Shown: piece after piece, positions 36,854-45,990 of the stretch
Layout of the letters: every line of letters begins with the position of its first letter
How positions within the stretch are numbered: position 1 is the first letter of the stretch
NCBI GenBank assembly: GCA_963752815.1
Contig: CAVVZI010000006.1
Coordinates: 1-64,000, forward strand
DNA from: Sva-07 sp963752815
GTDB lineage: Bacteria > Actinomycetota > Acidimicrobiia > Acidimicrobiales > Ilumatobacteraceae
Direction of reading: 5' to 3'
DNA length: 64,000 nucleotides
Program-made: the position numbers and the translations under genes
The notes under the pieces: generated by a model
Told to the model about the DNA's origin: nothing
What the model saw: only the letters and a program-made list of their open reading frames with translations
Databases searched by the model: none

Positions 36854-37318
36854 TCACCGGGCGACCCACCCATGGTCGTGCCAATACGTCTCGAGCTTCT
36901 TCACCGGCTCCGGCCATGTCTCGATGAACGTCGCCCCGCCGGCCCCCGCGGTCAGCGAGTACGGCATCCCCGCGCTGATCACGAAGAACTGGCCGGGTCC
37001 GACCGTGCGATCCCCGTCGCCACCGAGGTCGACGCGCAGTTCGCCGCCGAACACGATCACGAGTTGGCGGAGGCTCTGGTGGTGCCGCGGCATCGTGAAA
37101 CCGGCGCGCAGCTTGACTCCGATCAGGTTGAACGACGGGTCGATCTTCGTCGAGCGCCACATCGCCCCGTCGAACGTGGCCTGGACATCGACCGGCGCCG
37201 CGGCGAGCGGGGATCCATCGATCCAGTGCTGCGACGGGCTCGCCGGATCGATCGCCATCGGGGTCCAACCCTCCGCGTTCGTAGCGTCGCCGAGCAGGTT
37301 GAAGTAGTCGATCGCCAC
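36854..37318 (-). CDS. Cupin-domain protein (paralogue of the divergent gene)
   Basis: 154 residues from GTG 37318, chosen because the start then aligns with the divergent paralogue (both begin with a four-residue lead, then a LL-D/G-D pattern). Single cupin barrel with P-R-H-H-Q-S-L-R-Q-L and G-P-G-Q-F-F-V-I-S-A-G-M-P-Y-S-L, ending T-Y-W-H-D-H-G-W-V. The metal-binding H-x-H region is P-R-H-H. First gene of the operon with the KstD-like and Rieske genes. Role unknown; such cupins may be small isomerases, lyases or dioxygenases. Confidence 0.78.
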   Translation of the reverse strand: MAIDYFNLLGDATNAEGWTPMAIDPASPSQHWIDGSPLAAAPVDVQATFDGAMWRSTKIDPSFNLIGVKLRAGFTMPRHHQSLRQLVIVFGGELRVDLGGDGDRTVGPGQFFVISAGMPYSLTAGAGGATFIETWPEPVKKLETYWHDHGWVAR

Positions 37319-37421
37319 GCTGTCGATTCTGCCCGCTGACCGTGGCGGTGTCACGGTCGCCGTCTTGTCAGGTGGGACGTCGGCGATGACAGGGCGGCCG
37401 AGTGCAGGCATGATTGACGGC

Positions 37422-37895
37422 GTGGGAATCACGTTCGCCGACCTGCTGGACGAACAGGACTGGGTGCCGCTGGCGCTCGACCAGCAGTCGTTCCCGAGCT
37501 ACCTGTGGGCCGACGGCGGCACGCTCGCCGACGCGCCGGTCGACTTCGCCGCGACGTTCGACGGCGCGATGTGGATGAGCCGCAAGCCGATCGAGATCCC
37601 CGTCTTCAACCGCAACCCGCTGCGCGTCCGCCCGCACTTCGTCGTGCCGCGCCATCACCACAACTTCGACGAGATGCTGTTCGTGTTCGAGGGGCAGTAC
37701 AGCATCGAGTACGACACCGACGACGGCGGTACCGAGACGGTGGTCGTGAAGCCGGGCGACGTGTTCGTCAGCCACGCCGGAACGCCGTACACGATGACGG
37801 CCGGTCCCGAAGGTGTGGTCTACATCGAAACGTGGCCGGGCCCGATCCGCCAGCTGACGACCACCTGGCACGACTCCGGCTGGGTCCGTCGCTGA
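37422..37895 (+). CDS. Cupin-domain protein
   Basis: 157 residues from GTG 37422; ATG 37410 is an alternative. The fold is a single cupin with V-P-R-H-H-H-N-F-D-E-M-L-F-V-F-E-G (metal ligands) and K-P-G-D-V-F-V-S-H-A-G-T-P-Y-T-M. It ends T-T-W-H-D-S-G-W-V, matching the C-terminus of the divergent cupin, so the two are paralogues arranged back to back around one promoter region. Function unknown; the position points to the same ring-oxidation route. Confidence 0.78.
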   Translation: MGITFADLLDEQDWVPLALDQQSFPSYLWADGGTLADAPVDFAATFDGAMWMSRKPIEIPVFNRNPLRVRPHFVVPRHHHNFDEMLFVFEGQYSIEYDTDDGGTETVVVKPGDVFVSHAGTPYTMTAGPEGVVYIETWPGPIRQLTTTWHDSGWVRR

Positions 37896-37915
37896 CCGAC
37901 CCGGCGCCACGGCGT

Positions 37916-37933
37916 TTGGACCGATCGGTATAA
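37916..37933. promoter_or_regulatory. 18-bp palindromic operator upstream of cyclase/BVMO operon
   Basis: TTGGACCGATCGGTATAA, 35 bases before the ATG of the cyclase-family gene. The right end TATAAT is a perfect -10-like hexamer, so the operator overlaps the promoter. Confidence 0.7.
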
Positions 37934-37968
37934 TTTCGTAGCATGCTCGCCATGAGATCGGGACAACG

Positions 37969-39018
37969 ATGACCAAGCGATGGAGTCAGCGTCCGGAAGG
38001 ATCGACGTGGGGCGACTGGGGTGACGACGACGAACTCGGTCGCATCAACCTGCTGACGCCCGAGAAGGTGCTGCAGGGTGTGGCCGAGGTGCAGGCCGGC
38101 ATCAGCTTCTGCCTCAGCCTGCCGCTCGACTTCCCCGGCGGGACCGCGCTGAACCAGCGTCGCCGCCCACCGCGCCTCGCACCGACCGAGGACCTCGAGG
38201 GCAAACCCGAGGCCTTCTTCAACATCCACATGAGTGAGATGGACCCGCGCTACGTCGACGTGTGGGCCGACGACGACGTGACGCTGTCGCTGCAGTACTC
38301 GACACAGTGGGACTCGCTCGCCCACGTCGGCGCCGAGTTCGACGTCGACGGCGACGGCGTCGAGAAGCCCGTGTACTACAACGGTTACCGGGCTCACGAG
38401 GACATCGTCGGCCCGCGCCCCGACGCCGCTGACGACGGGTGTGGTCACACGAGCTTCGGCAAGCACCTCGGCCTCGAACACATGGCGTACCACGGGGTGC
38501 AAGGGCGGGGCGTGCTCGTCGACATCGCCCACCACGTCGGTCACGAGTGGCGCGGCATCGACCTGAAGACGCTGCAGGAGATCATGGACGCCGACAACGT
38601 CGTCGTCGAGCCCGGCGACATGCTGCTCCTGCACACGGGCTTCGCGACCGAGGTCCTCGCGTGGAACAAGGACCTCGACCCCAGCAAGATTTTCACGACG
38701 TGCAGCTACCTCGATGCGCACGACGACGCACTGCTCGACTGGATCGTCGACTCGCAGATCTCCGCACTCGTCGCCGACAACTACGCCGTCGAGGGGCTCT
38801 CGCCGAAACGCGACCGGGACCCCGAACGCCACTCGTTCCTGCCGATCCACAACCTGTGCCTGTTCCGTCTCGGCATCCCTCTCGGTGAGCTCTGGTACCT
38901 CCACGAGCTGGCGGCGTGGTTGCGCGAGCACGACCGCAGCCGGTTCCTGCTGACCGCCCCACCGCTACGGCTCCCCGGCGCGATGGGATCGCCCCTGACC
39001 CCGATCGCCACCGTATGA
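37969..39018 (+). CDS. Cyclase-family (kynurenine formamidase-like) hydrolase
   Basis: 349 residues of the PF04199 cyclase fold, longer than typical formamidases (about 210-260) and rich in Trp/Asp at the N-terminus. The metal-binding region is W-D-S-L-A-H-V-G at 114-121, a variant of H-x-G-T-H-x-D. Later V-L-V-D-I-A-H and L-L-H-T-G-F fit the family. It is expected to hydrolyse an amide, ester or lactone. It is directly coupled to a Baeyer-Villiger monooxygenase by ATGA (39015-39018), which makes a lactone or ester a plausible substrate (inference). Confidence 0.82.
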   Translation: MTKRWSQRPEGSTWGDWGDDDELGRINLLTPEKVLQGVAEVQAGISFCLSLPLDFPGGTALNQRRRPPRLAPTEDLEGKPEAFFNIHMSEMDPRYVDVWADDDVTLSLQYSTQWDSLAHVGAEFDVDGDGVEKPVYYNGYRAHEDIVGPRPDAADDGCGHTSFGKHLGLEHMAYHGVQGRGVLVDIAHHVGHEWRGIDLKTLQEIMDADNVVVEPGDMLLLHTGFATEVLAWNKDLDPSKIFTTCSYLDAHDDALLDWIVDSQISALVADNYAVEGLSPKRDRDPERHSFLPIHNLCLFRLGIPLGELWYLHELAAWLREHDRSRFLLTAPPLRLPGAMGSPLTPIATV

Positions 39019-40649
39019 GCGAGCGCCGCGACCCGGATTTCGACCCGGACTTCGACGTGGTGATCGTCGGCGGCGGCATCGTCGGGATCTACCAGCTGTA
39101 CCGCGCCCTCGAGGCGGGGTTCACCGCCACGCTGCTCGAGGCCGGCGACGGCGTGGGCGGTACCTGGTACTGGAATCGCTACCCGGACGCGCGGTTCGAC
39201 TCCGAGAGCTACACGTACGCCTACCTGTTCTCGAAGGAACTGTTCGACGACTGGGAGTGGCAGGAGCACTTCGCCGGCCAGCCCGAGATCGAGCGTTACC
39301 TCAACCATGTGGTCGACCGGTTCGACCTGCGCCGCCACATCCGGTTGGGCACGCGGGTGACATCGGCCGTGTTCGACGAGACGTCAGCGACGTGGACGGT
39401 CCGCGGCGGCAACGACACCAACGTCACCGCCCGGGTGTTGATCGCCGCCACCGGGGTGCTGTCGCTGCCCTTCTATCCCGAGGTCCCCGGCCGCGAGACC
39501 TTCCGGGGCGAGGCGTACCACACCGGGCTGTGGCCGCGGACGCCCGTCGATTTCGTCGGCAAGCGCGTCGCGGTGATCGGTACCGGATCGAGCGGCGTGC
39601 AGGTGATCGCCGCGATCGCCGACGAGGTCGCCTCGCTGACCGTCTACCAGCGGACCGCCAACTGGAGTACGCCGCTCAACAACCGCCCGATCACGGCGGA
39701 GGAGCAGGCGCGACTGCGGGCCGACTTCGAATCGATCCGGCACACGCTCAACACCTCCGCCAGCGGGTTCCTCCACCAGCCGTGCGACCGATCATCGGCC
39801 GACGACACGAAGGCACAGCGGTGGGCGTTCTACGAGGAGATGTGGAACAGCCCGGGTTTCACGAAGATGACGAGCAACTACCCGGACTTGCTGACCGACA
39901 AGGACGTCAACGCCGAGTGGTGTGAGTTCCTCGCCGACAAGATCCGCGACATCGTCGAGGATCCCGCGACGGCGGCGAAGCTGATCCCGGACCATCTGTA
40001 CGGCCAGCGCCGCCCTCCGTTCGGCACGAACTACTACGAGACGTACAACAACCCCAAGGTGTCGCTCGTCGACCTCAAGGCGACGCCGATCACGCAGGTC
40101 ACCAAGCGTGGCATCGAGACCGCCGACGGCGAGCGGGAGTTCGACATCATCGTGTGGGCGACCGGTTTCGACTTCGGCACCGGTGCCCTCAACCGGATGG
40201 GCATCCGCGGCCGCGACGGCCTCGCGCTCGAGGAGTACTGGGCCGACGGTCCGAGCACGTATCTCGGAGTCGCCTGCCGCGGGTTCCCGAACTTCTTCTT
40301 CCCCGGCGGGCCGCACGGTTCGACCGGCAACAACCCTCGTTACGCGGGCGACCAGGTCGACTTCGTGATGGACGTGTTGGTCCACATGCGCGACCTCGGC
40401 GACGATCTCGTCGAGGTCGAACAGGCCGCCGAGGACTACTGGAGCGGGATGGTCAACACCCACGCCTCCACGGCGTCGTTCTCCGAGGCGAGCTACTTCT
40501 TCGGTGCCAACATCCCGGGCAAGCCGATCCGGTACCTGCTCAACCCGGGCGGCCGGCCGAAGCTCCACTCGGCGATCGCCCGCGCGATCGACAACCGGTT
40601 CGACTCGTTCACGTTCGCGCGGGCCGAAGAACGGACCCGATCGCGCTAA
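39015..40649 (+). CDS. Type I Baeyer-Villiger (flavin-containing) monooxygenase
   Basis: 544 residues. FAD loop G-G-G-I-V-G at 19-24, BVMO fingerprint F-R-G-E-A-Y-H-T-G-L-W-P at 163-174 and NADPH loop G-T-G-S-S-G at 189-194 are all present and intact. G-G-T-W-Y-W-N-R-Y-P-D-A-R is typical of cyclohexanone or steroid monooxygenases. It inserts oxygen next to a ketone to give an ester or lactone, using NADPH and O2. Second gene of the operon with the cyclase-family hydrolase and under the 18-bp operator. Confidence 0.92.
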   Translation: MSERRDPDFDPDFDVVIVGGGIVGIYQLYRALEAGFTATLLEAGDGVGGTWYWNRYPDARFDSESYTYAYLFSKELFDDWEWQEHFAGQPEIERYLNHVVDRFDLRRHIRLGTRVTSAVFDETSATWTVRGGNDTNVTARVLIAATGVLSLPFYPEVPGRETFRGEAYHTGLWPRTPVDFVGKRVAVIGTGSSGVQVIAAIADEVASLTVYQRTANWSTPLNNRPITAEEQARLRADFESIRHTLNTSASGFLHQPCDRSSADDTKAQRWAFYEEMWNSPGFTKMTSNYPDLLTDKDVNAEWCEFLADKIRDIVEDPATAAKLIPDHLYGQRRPPFGTNYYETYNNPKVSLVDLKATPITQVTKRGIETADGEREFDIIVWATGFDFGTGALNRMGIRGRDGLALEEYWADGPSTYLGVACRGFPNFFFPGGPHGSTGNNPRYAGDQVDFVMDVLVHMRDLGDDLVEVEQAAEDYWSGMVNTHASTASFSEASYFFGANIPGKPIRYLLNPGGRPKLHSAIARAIDNRFDSFTFARAEERTRSR

Positions 40650-40766
40650 CCGGTTCGGGCGCAGTTTCGATCGCCACCTGGACGGAATCGCGCCCAGACA
40701 GTCAGGGCGCTGGCCGTCGAGGCGCGGGCGCCGGGGCGCGAACTTCGCTGCGGTACGTTCGACGGC

Positions 40767-42045
40767 GTGACGACTGCCGCGCATGCTCGTGCCCGCGTGT
40801 TGGAGTCGGTCGCCGAACTCGAGGATTCGCTCATCGCCGCGGTCGCCGACGTCGTGCAGCAGCCGAGCGTCAGCGGCACGGACGGTGAGAACGAGGCGCA
40901 GTCATACATGGCGGGTCTGCTCACCGACGGCGGATTGGATGTCGATCATTGGCAGCTCGACCTCGAGACGCTGACGGCACACCCCGACTTTCCGGGGATG
41001 GAGGTGCCGCGGTCGGAGGCGTGGGGACTCGTGGGTCGGTTGCCCGGCACCGGCGATGGGCCGACGCTGATGCTCAACGGTCACATCGACGTGGTGCCGA
41101 CCGGCGATCCCGACGCGTGGGTCGAGTCGCCGTTCAGCGGCGAGGTTCGAGACGGCCGCCTCTTCGGCCGCGGTGCGTGCGACATGAAGGCCGGCCTGTT
41201 GGCGGCCCACATCGCCGTGCAGGCGGTTCGGCGCAGTGGCGTCGCACTGCGCGGCGACGTGCTGGTGGCGTCGGTCCAGGGCGAGGAGGACGGCGGGCTC
41301 GGCACGTTCGCCACCCTGCAGCGCGGCTGGCACGCCGACGCCTGCGTCATCCCGGAGCCGACCGATCTCGACATCATCCCGGCCAACTCGGGGGCGCTGA
41401 CGTTCCGGTTGCGGGTCCATGGACAAGCGACGCATGCGGCCCGCCGCACCGAAGGTGTCAGCGCGATCGATGCGTTCTGGCCGGTCTGGACCGCCCTGCG
41501 AGAGCTCGAGAGGCGTCGCCACGAGGTCGTCGATCCGTTGATGTCGCGCTGGCCACTCGCGCATCCGTTGTCGATCGGCATGGTGCAGGCCGGCGACTGG
41601 GCGTCGTCGGTTCCCGATCTGCTGGTCGCCGAAGGCCGTCTCGGCGTGGCGCTCGGCGAACCGGTGGCGGACGCGCGCCGTCAACTCGAAGAGACAGTTG
41701 CCGAGGCGTGCGACGGCGACGCCTGGCTGCGCGAGCATCCGGTCGAGGTCGAGTGGTGGGGTGGCCAGTTCGAAGCCGGCCAGCTCCCGGCCGACAGCGA
41801 TCTGGTCGAGCGGGTGCGAGCGGCGCACGACCTCGTCGGCGGCGGATCGCTCGACGTGTACGGCGCACCCTACGGAAGCGACCTGCGCCTCCTCACTGGG
41901 TTGGGCGGCATCCCGTCGGTGCAGTACGGCCCCGGCGACGCCAAGTTGGCGCACGGACCGTTCGAATCGGTCCCCGATCGACCAGGTGCTGATCACGGCG
42001 CGCACGCTCGCCGCGCTGATCGTCGACATCTGCGGCGTCGCCTGA
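40767..42045 (+). CDS. M20-family metallopeptidase/deacylase, frameshifted near 41976
   Basis: GTG 40767. ArgE/DapE/CPG2-like: first metal region L-N-G-H-I-D-V-V-P, G-R-G-A-C-D-M-K-A-G, catalytic Q-G-E-E-D-G-G, and C-terminal metal His in the tail after L-A-H-G-P-F-E. An extra C in CCCC near 41976 breaks the last 24 residues; the other frame supplies I-D-Q-V-L-I-T-A-R-T-L-A-A-L. Corrected length 425. It hydrolyses an N-acyl amino acid or peptide. It stands alone between the BVMO and the amidohydrolase. Confidence 0.85.
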
Positions 42046-42112
42046 CGAAGGGGTCCTGCCCATCCCTGGATCCCGGCGGTTGACCGGCGATCGCGGACTT
42101 CGTTAGTCTAAA

Positions 42113-42130
42113 ATAGACCGAGCGGTACAA
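42113..42130. promoter_or_regulatory. 18-bp operator upstream of amidohydrolase
   Basis: ATAGACCGAGCGGTACAA matches 14 of 18 positions of the shared palindrome. It is preceded by an overlapping inverted repeat GTCTA-AAA-TAGAC (42106-42118). It lies 38 bases before the ATG at 42169. Confidence 0.6.
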
Positions 42131-42168
42131 ACTTCGGTTCGAAGCCGAGAGAGATCGAGAGCATTGAG

Positions 42169-43434
42169 ATGACTGACCCAGCGGTGACGACCGGCAAGGA
42201 CTTCGTGGTGTCGGGGGACGGGCACGTGCTCGAACCGACCGATCTGTTCAAGACCCGACTGCCGAAGCACCTGCGCGATCGCGCCGTGTGGGAAGAGGAC
42301 TTCGAGCTCGACGAGCCGTGGGTGGAGAACGGGGCACGCTCCTTCCGGCGTCTGCACACCGCCGGCTACGAGGGCTGGACCATCTCGCGGTACCGCCAGA
42401 CCAGCGGGCGCACGCCGGAGGGCGATCCGGAGTGCATCCTCGAGGACATGGCCGAAGACGGCGTCGACGTGCAGGTGATGCACCCGAACCTGTCGCTGTT
42501 CGGTCTGTACTCCGACGACCACGAGCTGTCGATCGCTCATGCCAGGGTCTACAACGACTACATCGTCGAGCGGTTCGCCCCGTACTTCGATCGCCTGGTG
42601 TTCACCGCACCGATCCCGCTCACCGACGTCGACGACGCGGTGGCCGAGATCGAACGCGTCGCCGGCATGGGATTCCGGGCGATCCTGCTGCCCGCAACCC
42701 CGCCGTCGAACTACTACACGCGCGAACTCGACCCGGTGTGGGCGGCCGCCTCGGCGAACGGTGTGCAGCCGTTCTTCCACACCCAGACCGGAGGGGTGCG
42801 GGTCGCCGACACCGAAGCCGTCACCCTCAAGGTCGTGTTGGAGAACGCGGCGCAGGTCAATCAGCCGATGACCGACAAGGCGGCGGCCAAGCGGATGGTC
42901 ACCCAGGCGGTGCACAGCGCGTTCGTGCCCCAGCAGCTCATGTGTCACCTGATCGGTGGAGGCGTCCCGGATCGGTTCCCCGATCTGCAGTTCTGCCTCA
43001 TCGAGTTCAACGCCCATTGGTTGTCGTCGCTGGTCGGCGGCATGGACAAGTGCTGGGTCACCGGCATCGGCCAGGACGCCGACTGGTGGCTCGGACGCTG
43101 GGACGACTCGAAGCCCGCCGACGACCAACCCGACATGGCGCAGCTCTTCAAGCTGAACGAGAAGTGGCCCTACGCGCTGGCGCCCAGTGAGTACGTGAAG
43201 CGGCAGTTCCACGTGCAGTTCCAGGACGACCCGGTCGCCATCGCCTGCCGGCACATCACCGGCTTGTCGACCATCGTGTGGGGCAACGACTACCCGCACG
43301 CCGAGGGGACGTTCCGGGGTAGCCGGGCGTTGATCGCCGAGCAGTTCGCCGGTGTACCCGACGACGAACGCAAGGCCATCCTCGGTGGCACGCTCGGCAA
43401 GGTGCTCGGACTGAAGGTGCCGACCCCCGCCTGA
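42169..43434 (+). CDS. Amidohydrolase (ACMSD-like, amidohydrolase 2 family)
   Basis: 421 residues. The N-terminal metal site is G-D-G-H-V-L-E-P (D-x-H variant common in the actinobacterial group), followed by D-V-Q-V-M-H-P-N, P-F-F-H-T-Q and the late G-N-D-Y-P-H-A-E-G-T-F. Relatives decarboxylate or hydrolyse ring-derived acids, such as 2-amino-3-carboxymuconate semialdehyde. An 18-bp operator copy lies upstream, so it likely acts in the same catabolic regulon. Exact substrate unknown. Confidence 0.85.
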   Translation: MTDPAVTTGKDFVVSGDGHVLEPTDLFKTRLPKHLRDRAVWEEDFELDEPWVENGARSFRRLHTAGYEGWTISRYRQTSGRTPEGDPECILEDMAEDGVDVQVMHPNLSLFGLYSDDHELSIAHARVYNDYIVERFAPYFDRLVFTAPIPLTDVDDAVAEIERVAGMGFRAILLPATPPSNYYTRELDPVWAAASANGVQPFFHTQTGGVRVADTEAVTLKVVLENAAQVNQPMTDKAAAKRMVTQAVHSAFVPQQLMCHLIGGGVPDRFPDLQFCLIEFNAHWLSSLVGGMDKCWVTGIGQDADWWLGRWDDSKPADDQPDMAQLFKLNEKWPYALAPSEYVKRQFHVQFQDDPVAIACRHITGLSTIVWGNDYPHAEGTFRGSRALIAEQFAGVPDDERKAILGGTLGKVLGLKVPTPA

Positions 43435-43545
43435 GGTTGTCTCCGCGTCCACTGTGACACCCCTTCTCTAGATTGGTGGGTACCGGCTGCGGTCGGTTTC
43501 GTCGGCTTTGCTCCGACCGGTTGTCCCTCTTTGGTGGAGGTGAAC

Positions 43546-44988
43546 ATGATGGAGGATCTGCGAGACACCCTGGGGGTGTTGCTCGAGGCTGATGTGGGTG
43601 CGGCGGATCGTGATGCGGTCGCCGGGTTCTTGCGACAGTCGCGGGAGTTGCGGAGTTGGCTCGATTCGTTCGACGTGCGGTGTGTGCGGCGGACGTCTGA
43701 GTTGGCGGCGCAGGGTCGGTCGGAGCCGGCGGAGTCGATGGGCACGGATCACGGGTTGTCGGCACGTGAGAGCCGGCTGGGCCGGTTGCGTGCCGAGGCG
43801 TGTGATCTGTTCGTGTTGTTCGAGCGGGCGTTGACGCGTGGTGACATCGCGGCGGGTCATGTCGATGCGTTGGCCCAGGCGATCCGTGATCTGGATGATG
43901 AGCAGCGGTTCGGGCTGGTCGATCGGGAGGAGCGGTTGTTGGAGGCGGCGGTGCGGATGCGGGTCGACGACTTCGTGCGTCACTGCCGGGTGCAGGTCGC
44001 CGATGTGGTCGCCGAGCTGGCCCGCACAGCGGCGGCAGTCTCGTCCGCTGACGACACGGCCGACGCCACTCCGGCCGACGCTGTGACCGGCAAGGCTGAG
44101 CCGGACTCGCCGCCGAGCGCTCGATCCGCTGGTGGTGGAGTACCTGCGTCAGCGCGACGGGTCGAAGGTGCGTCGTTGGCGTGACGTCGAGACCGGGATG
44201 TGCATGACGCTGGTGGCGCTCGACCCGATCCGTGACGCCGTGTTCAAGAAGGCCTTCGACGCCCACCTGAACGCCCTGCGCGCCGACGGGACCACCGCCG
44301 GCATGACCTGGCGGCAGGTCGAAGTCGAAGCGTTCATGCGCACGATCGCGGCCGGCGTCCGGCCCACCGGGTCGCAGGCGGAACGAGGGCGGCCGGATCA
44401 TCGGCAGGCGGTGGAACCGTGGCCGATGCGGGCGATCTGCGCGATCTGCGGGCTGCCGCTCATGGGGAGGTGACTCCGATCGATGCGAGTGCTGACAGCA
44501 ACGTTCCCGAGATCTGTGTCGTGACCACGCTGGATCGGTTGCTCGATGACTGTTGCCGCCACGGGTTGTGCGAGACCAGCGACGGTGACGCGTTGACTGC
44601 GGCGTCGTTGCGGCGCATGTTGTGCGACGCCGTCGTGTACCCGACGGTGCTGGGTGGTGCCGGCGAGGTGCTCGACTCCGGTCGGGCCCGACGCACCGTC
44701 AACCGCAAACAGCGGCGGGCGTTGCGGGCGATGCATCGCACGTGTGGTCATCCGGGTTGCACGGTGCCGTTCGAGTCGTGTCGCATCCATCACGTCCGCT
44801 GGTGGACCCGCGACAACGGCCCGTCGGACCTCGCGAATCTGCTACCGCTCTGTGAGAACCACCATCACCTGGTGCACGAGGGTGGCTGGACGTTGACGAT
44901 GACACCCGACCGGGTCGTCACCTGGACCCGACCCGACGGCACCGTGTGGAAGGTGGCCAACGCCGCCGACCGCTGCGGCCGACGTCCT
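43546..44988 (+). CDS. DUF222/HNH endonuclease-like protein, frameshifted twice
   Basis: ATG 43546 follows GGAGG. Residues 1-185 are a DUF222 helical domain (M-M-E-D-L-R-D-T-L-G-V-L-L-E). An extra base near 44123 moves the middle part (E-Y-L-R-Q-R-D-G-S-K-V-R-R-W) to another frame and a missing base near 44400 returns it to the first. The C-terminal HNH domain has C-G-H-P-G-C, C-R-I-H-H-V-R-W-W and L-C-E-N-H-H-H-L-V-H-E-G-G-W with zinc and catalytic histidines. Homology ends near 44988 but no stop follows in frame until 45963. Members are 13E12-type repeats of unknown target. Confidence 0.78.
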
Positions 44989-45017
44989 CGACCACGATCG
45001 AAGTCGAGCGTCGGCGG

Positions 45018-45976
45018 TCAGCTCGGTCGAGTTCGACTTCGCCTCGGGGACGGGGGAGAGGTAGGTCCTCAGGAACTCGTCGATCCGGCGTTCGAAGTCG
45101 ATCGTCGCCGCGGCCTTGGGCGCCGTGCTGACGAAGCCGTGCGGAGCCCCCGCCACGGCGACGAACTCGCACGGCACGCCCGCGGCCACGAGTCGCTCGG
45201 CGTAGTCGCGATCCTCGTCATGGAACAGATCGACCTCACCGACGCCGATCCACGCGGGCGGCAGACCGGCGAGGTCAGTCCGCCGCGCCCCGACGGCGTA
45301 CTCGTGGGGCTGCACGTCGGGCCCGGGGTCGTGGCCGAGGTAGGCGGTCCAGCCGGCGCGGTTGGCGCGGTTGTTCCACAGGCGGTGCTTGACGGCGTCG
45401 AGTTCGGTGCGGGCGGCGGTGCGATCGTCGAGCATCGGGTAGACGAGCAGCTGCGCCGCTGGTTGCGGGCCGCCGGTGTCGTGGATGCGCTGCACGAGCG
45501 TCGCCGCCAGGCCACCGCCGGCACTCTCGCCGCCGACCACGATGCGATGTGGGTCGACGCCGAGGCGCTCCGCTTGCTCCTGCATCCAGGTCCAGGCGGC
45601 GAAGCAGTCGTCGAGCGGCGCGGGGAACGGATGCTCGGGGGCGAGCCGGTACTCGACCGACACGACGACCGCCCCGAACTCGACCGCATACCGGCTGCAC
45701 CGGGCGTCGTCCATGATGGCCGCGCCGACCACGAATCCGCCGCCGTGGATCCAGAGCACCGCACCGTCCGAGGTCTGCTCGGGTGGTCGGTAGATGTGCA
45801 CCGACGCCGCCCCGACCGGGCGGATCTCCACGGTCACCCCGCTCGGCAGCTTGTGGCGCGTGCCGATCTTCGTGAGCCAACGCATCACTGGCAGCGTCCA
45901 GCCGCGATGGACCGGCAGCGCCGGCGTGAGCCGCGCCGACGCGACGCATCTCGGGATCGATGAGGTCGAGATCCAT
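45018..45976 (-). CDS. Alpha/beta hydrolase (HSL/esterase family), frameshifted
   Basis: ATG 45976 (M-D-L-D-L-I-D-P-E-M-R-R-V). One extra G near 45938 moves the frame; the main part has oxyanion H-G-G-G-F-V-V-G, nucleophile G-G-E-S-A-G-G-G, acid in E-V-D-L-F-H-D-E and His in G-A-P-H-G-F. The downstream frame overruns; removing one C from CCCCC near 45052 gives a stop at 45018-45020 and a protein of about 318 residues. This end is a proposal. It should hydrolyse short-chain esters. It is convergent with the HNH gene. Confidence 0.82.
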
Positions 45977-45990
45977 CGAAGCAGTCTCGG

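Noticed and set aside
43546..44988. HNH protein as part of an intein, group II intron or anti-phage system
   Set aside because: No splice motifs, reverse transcriptase or defence partner genes nearby; DUF222-HNH proteins are common stand-alone genes in actinobacteria.
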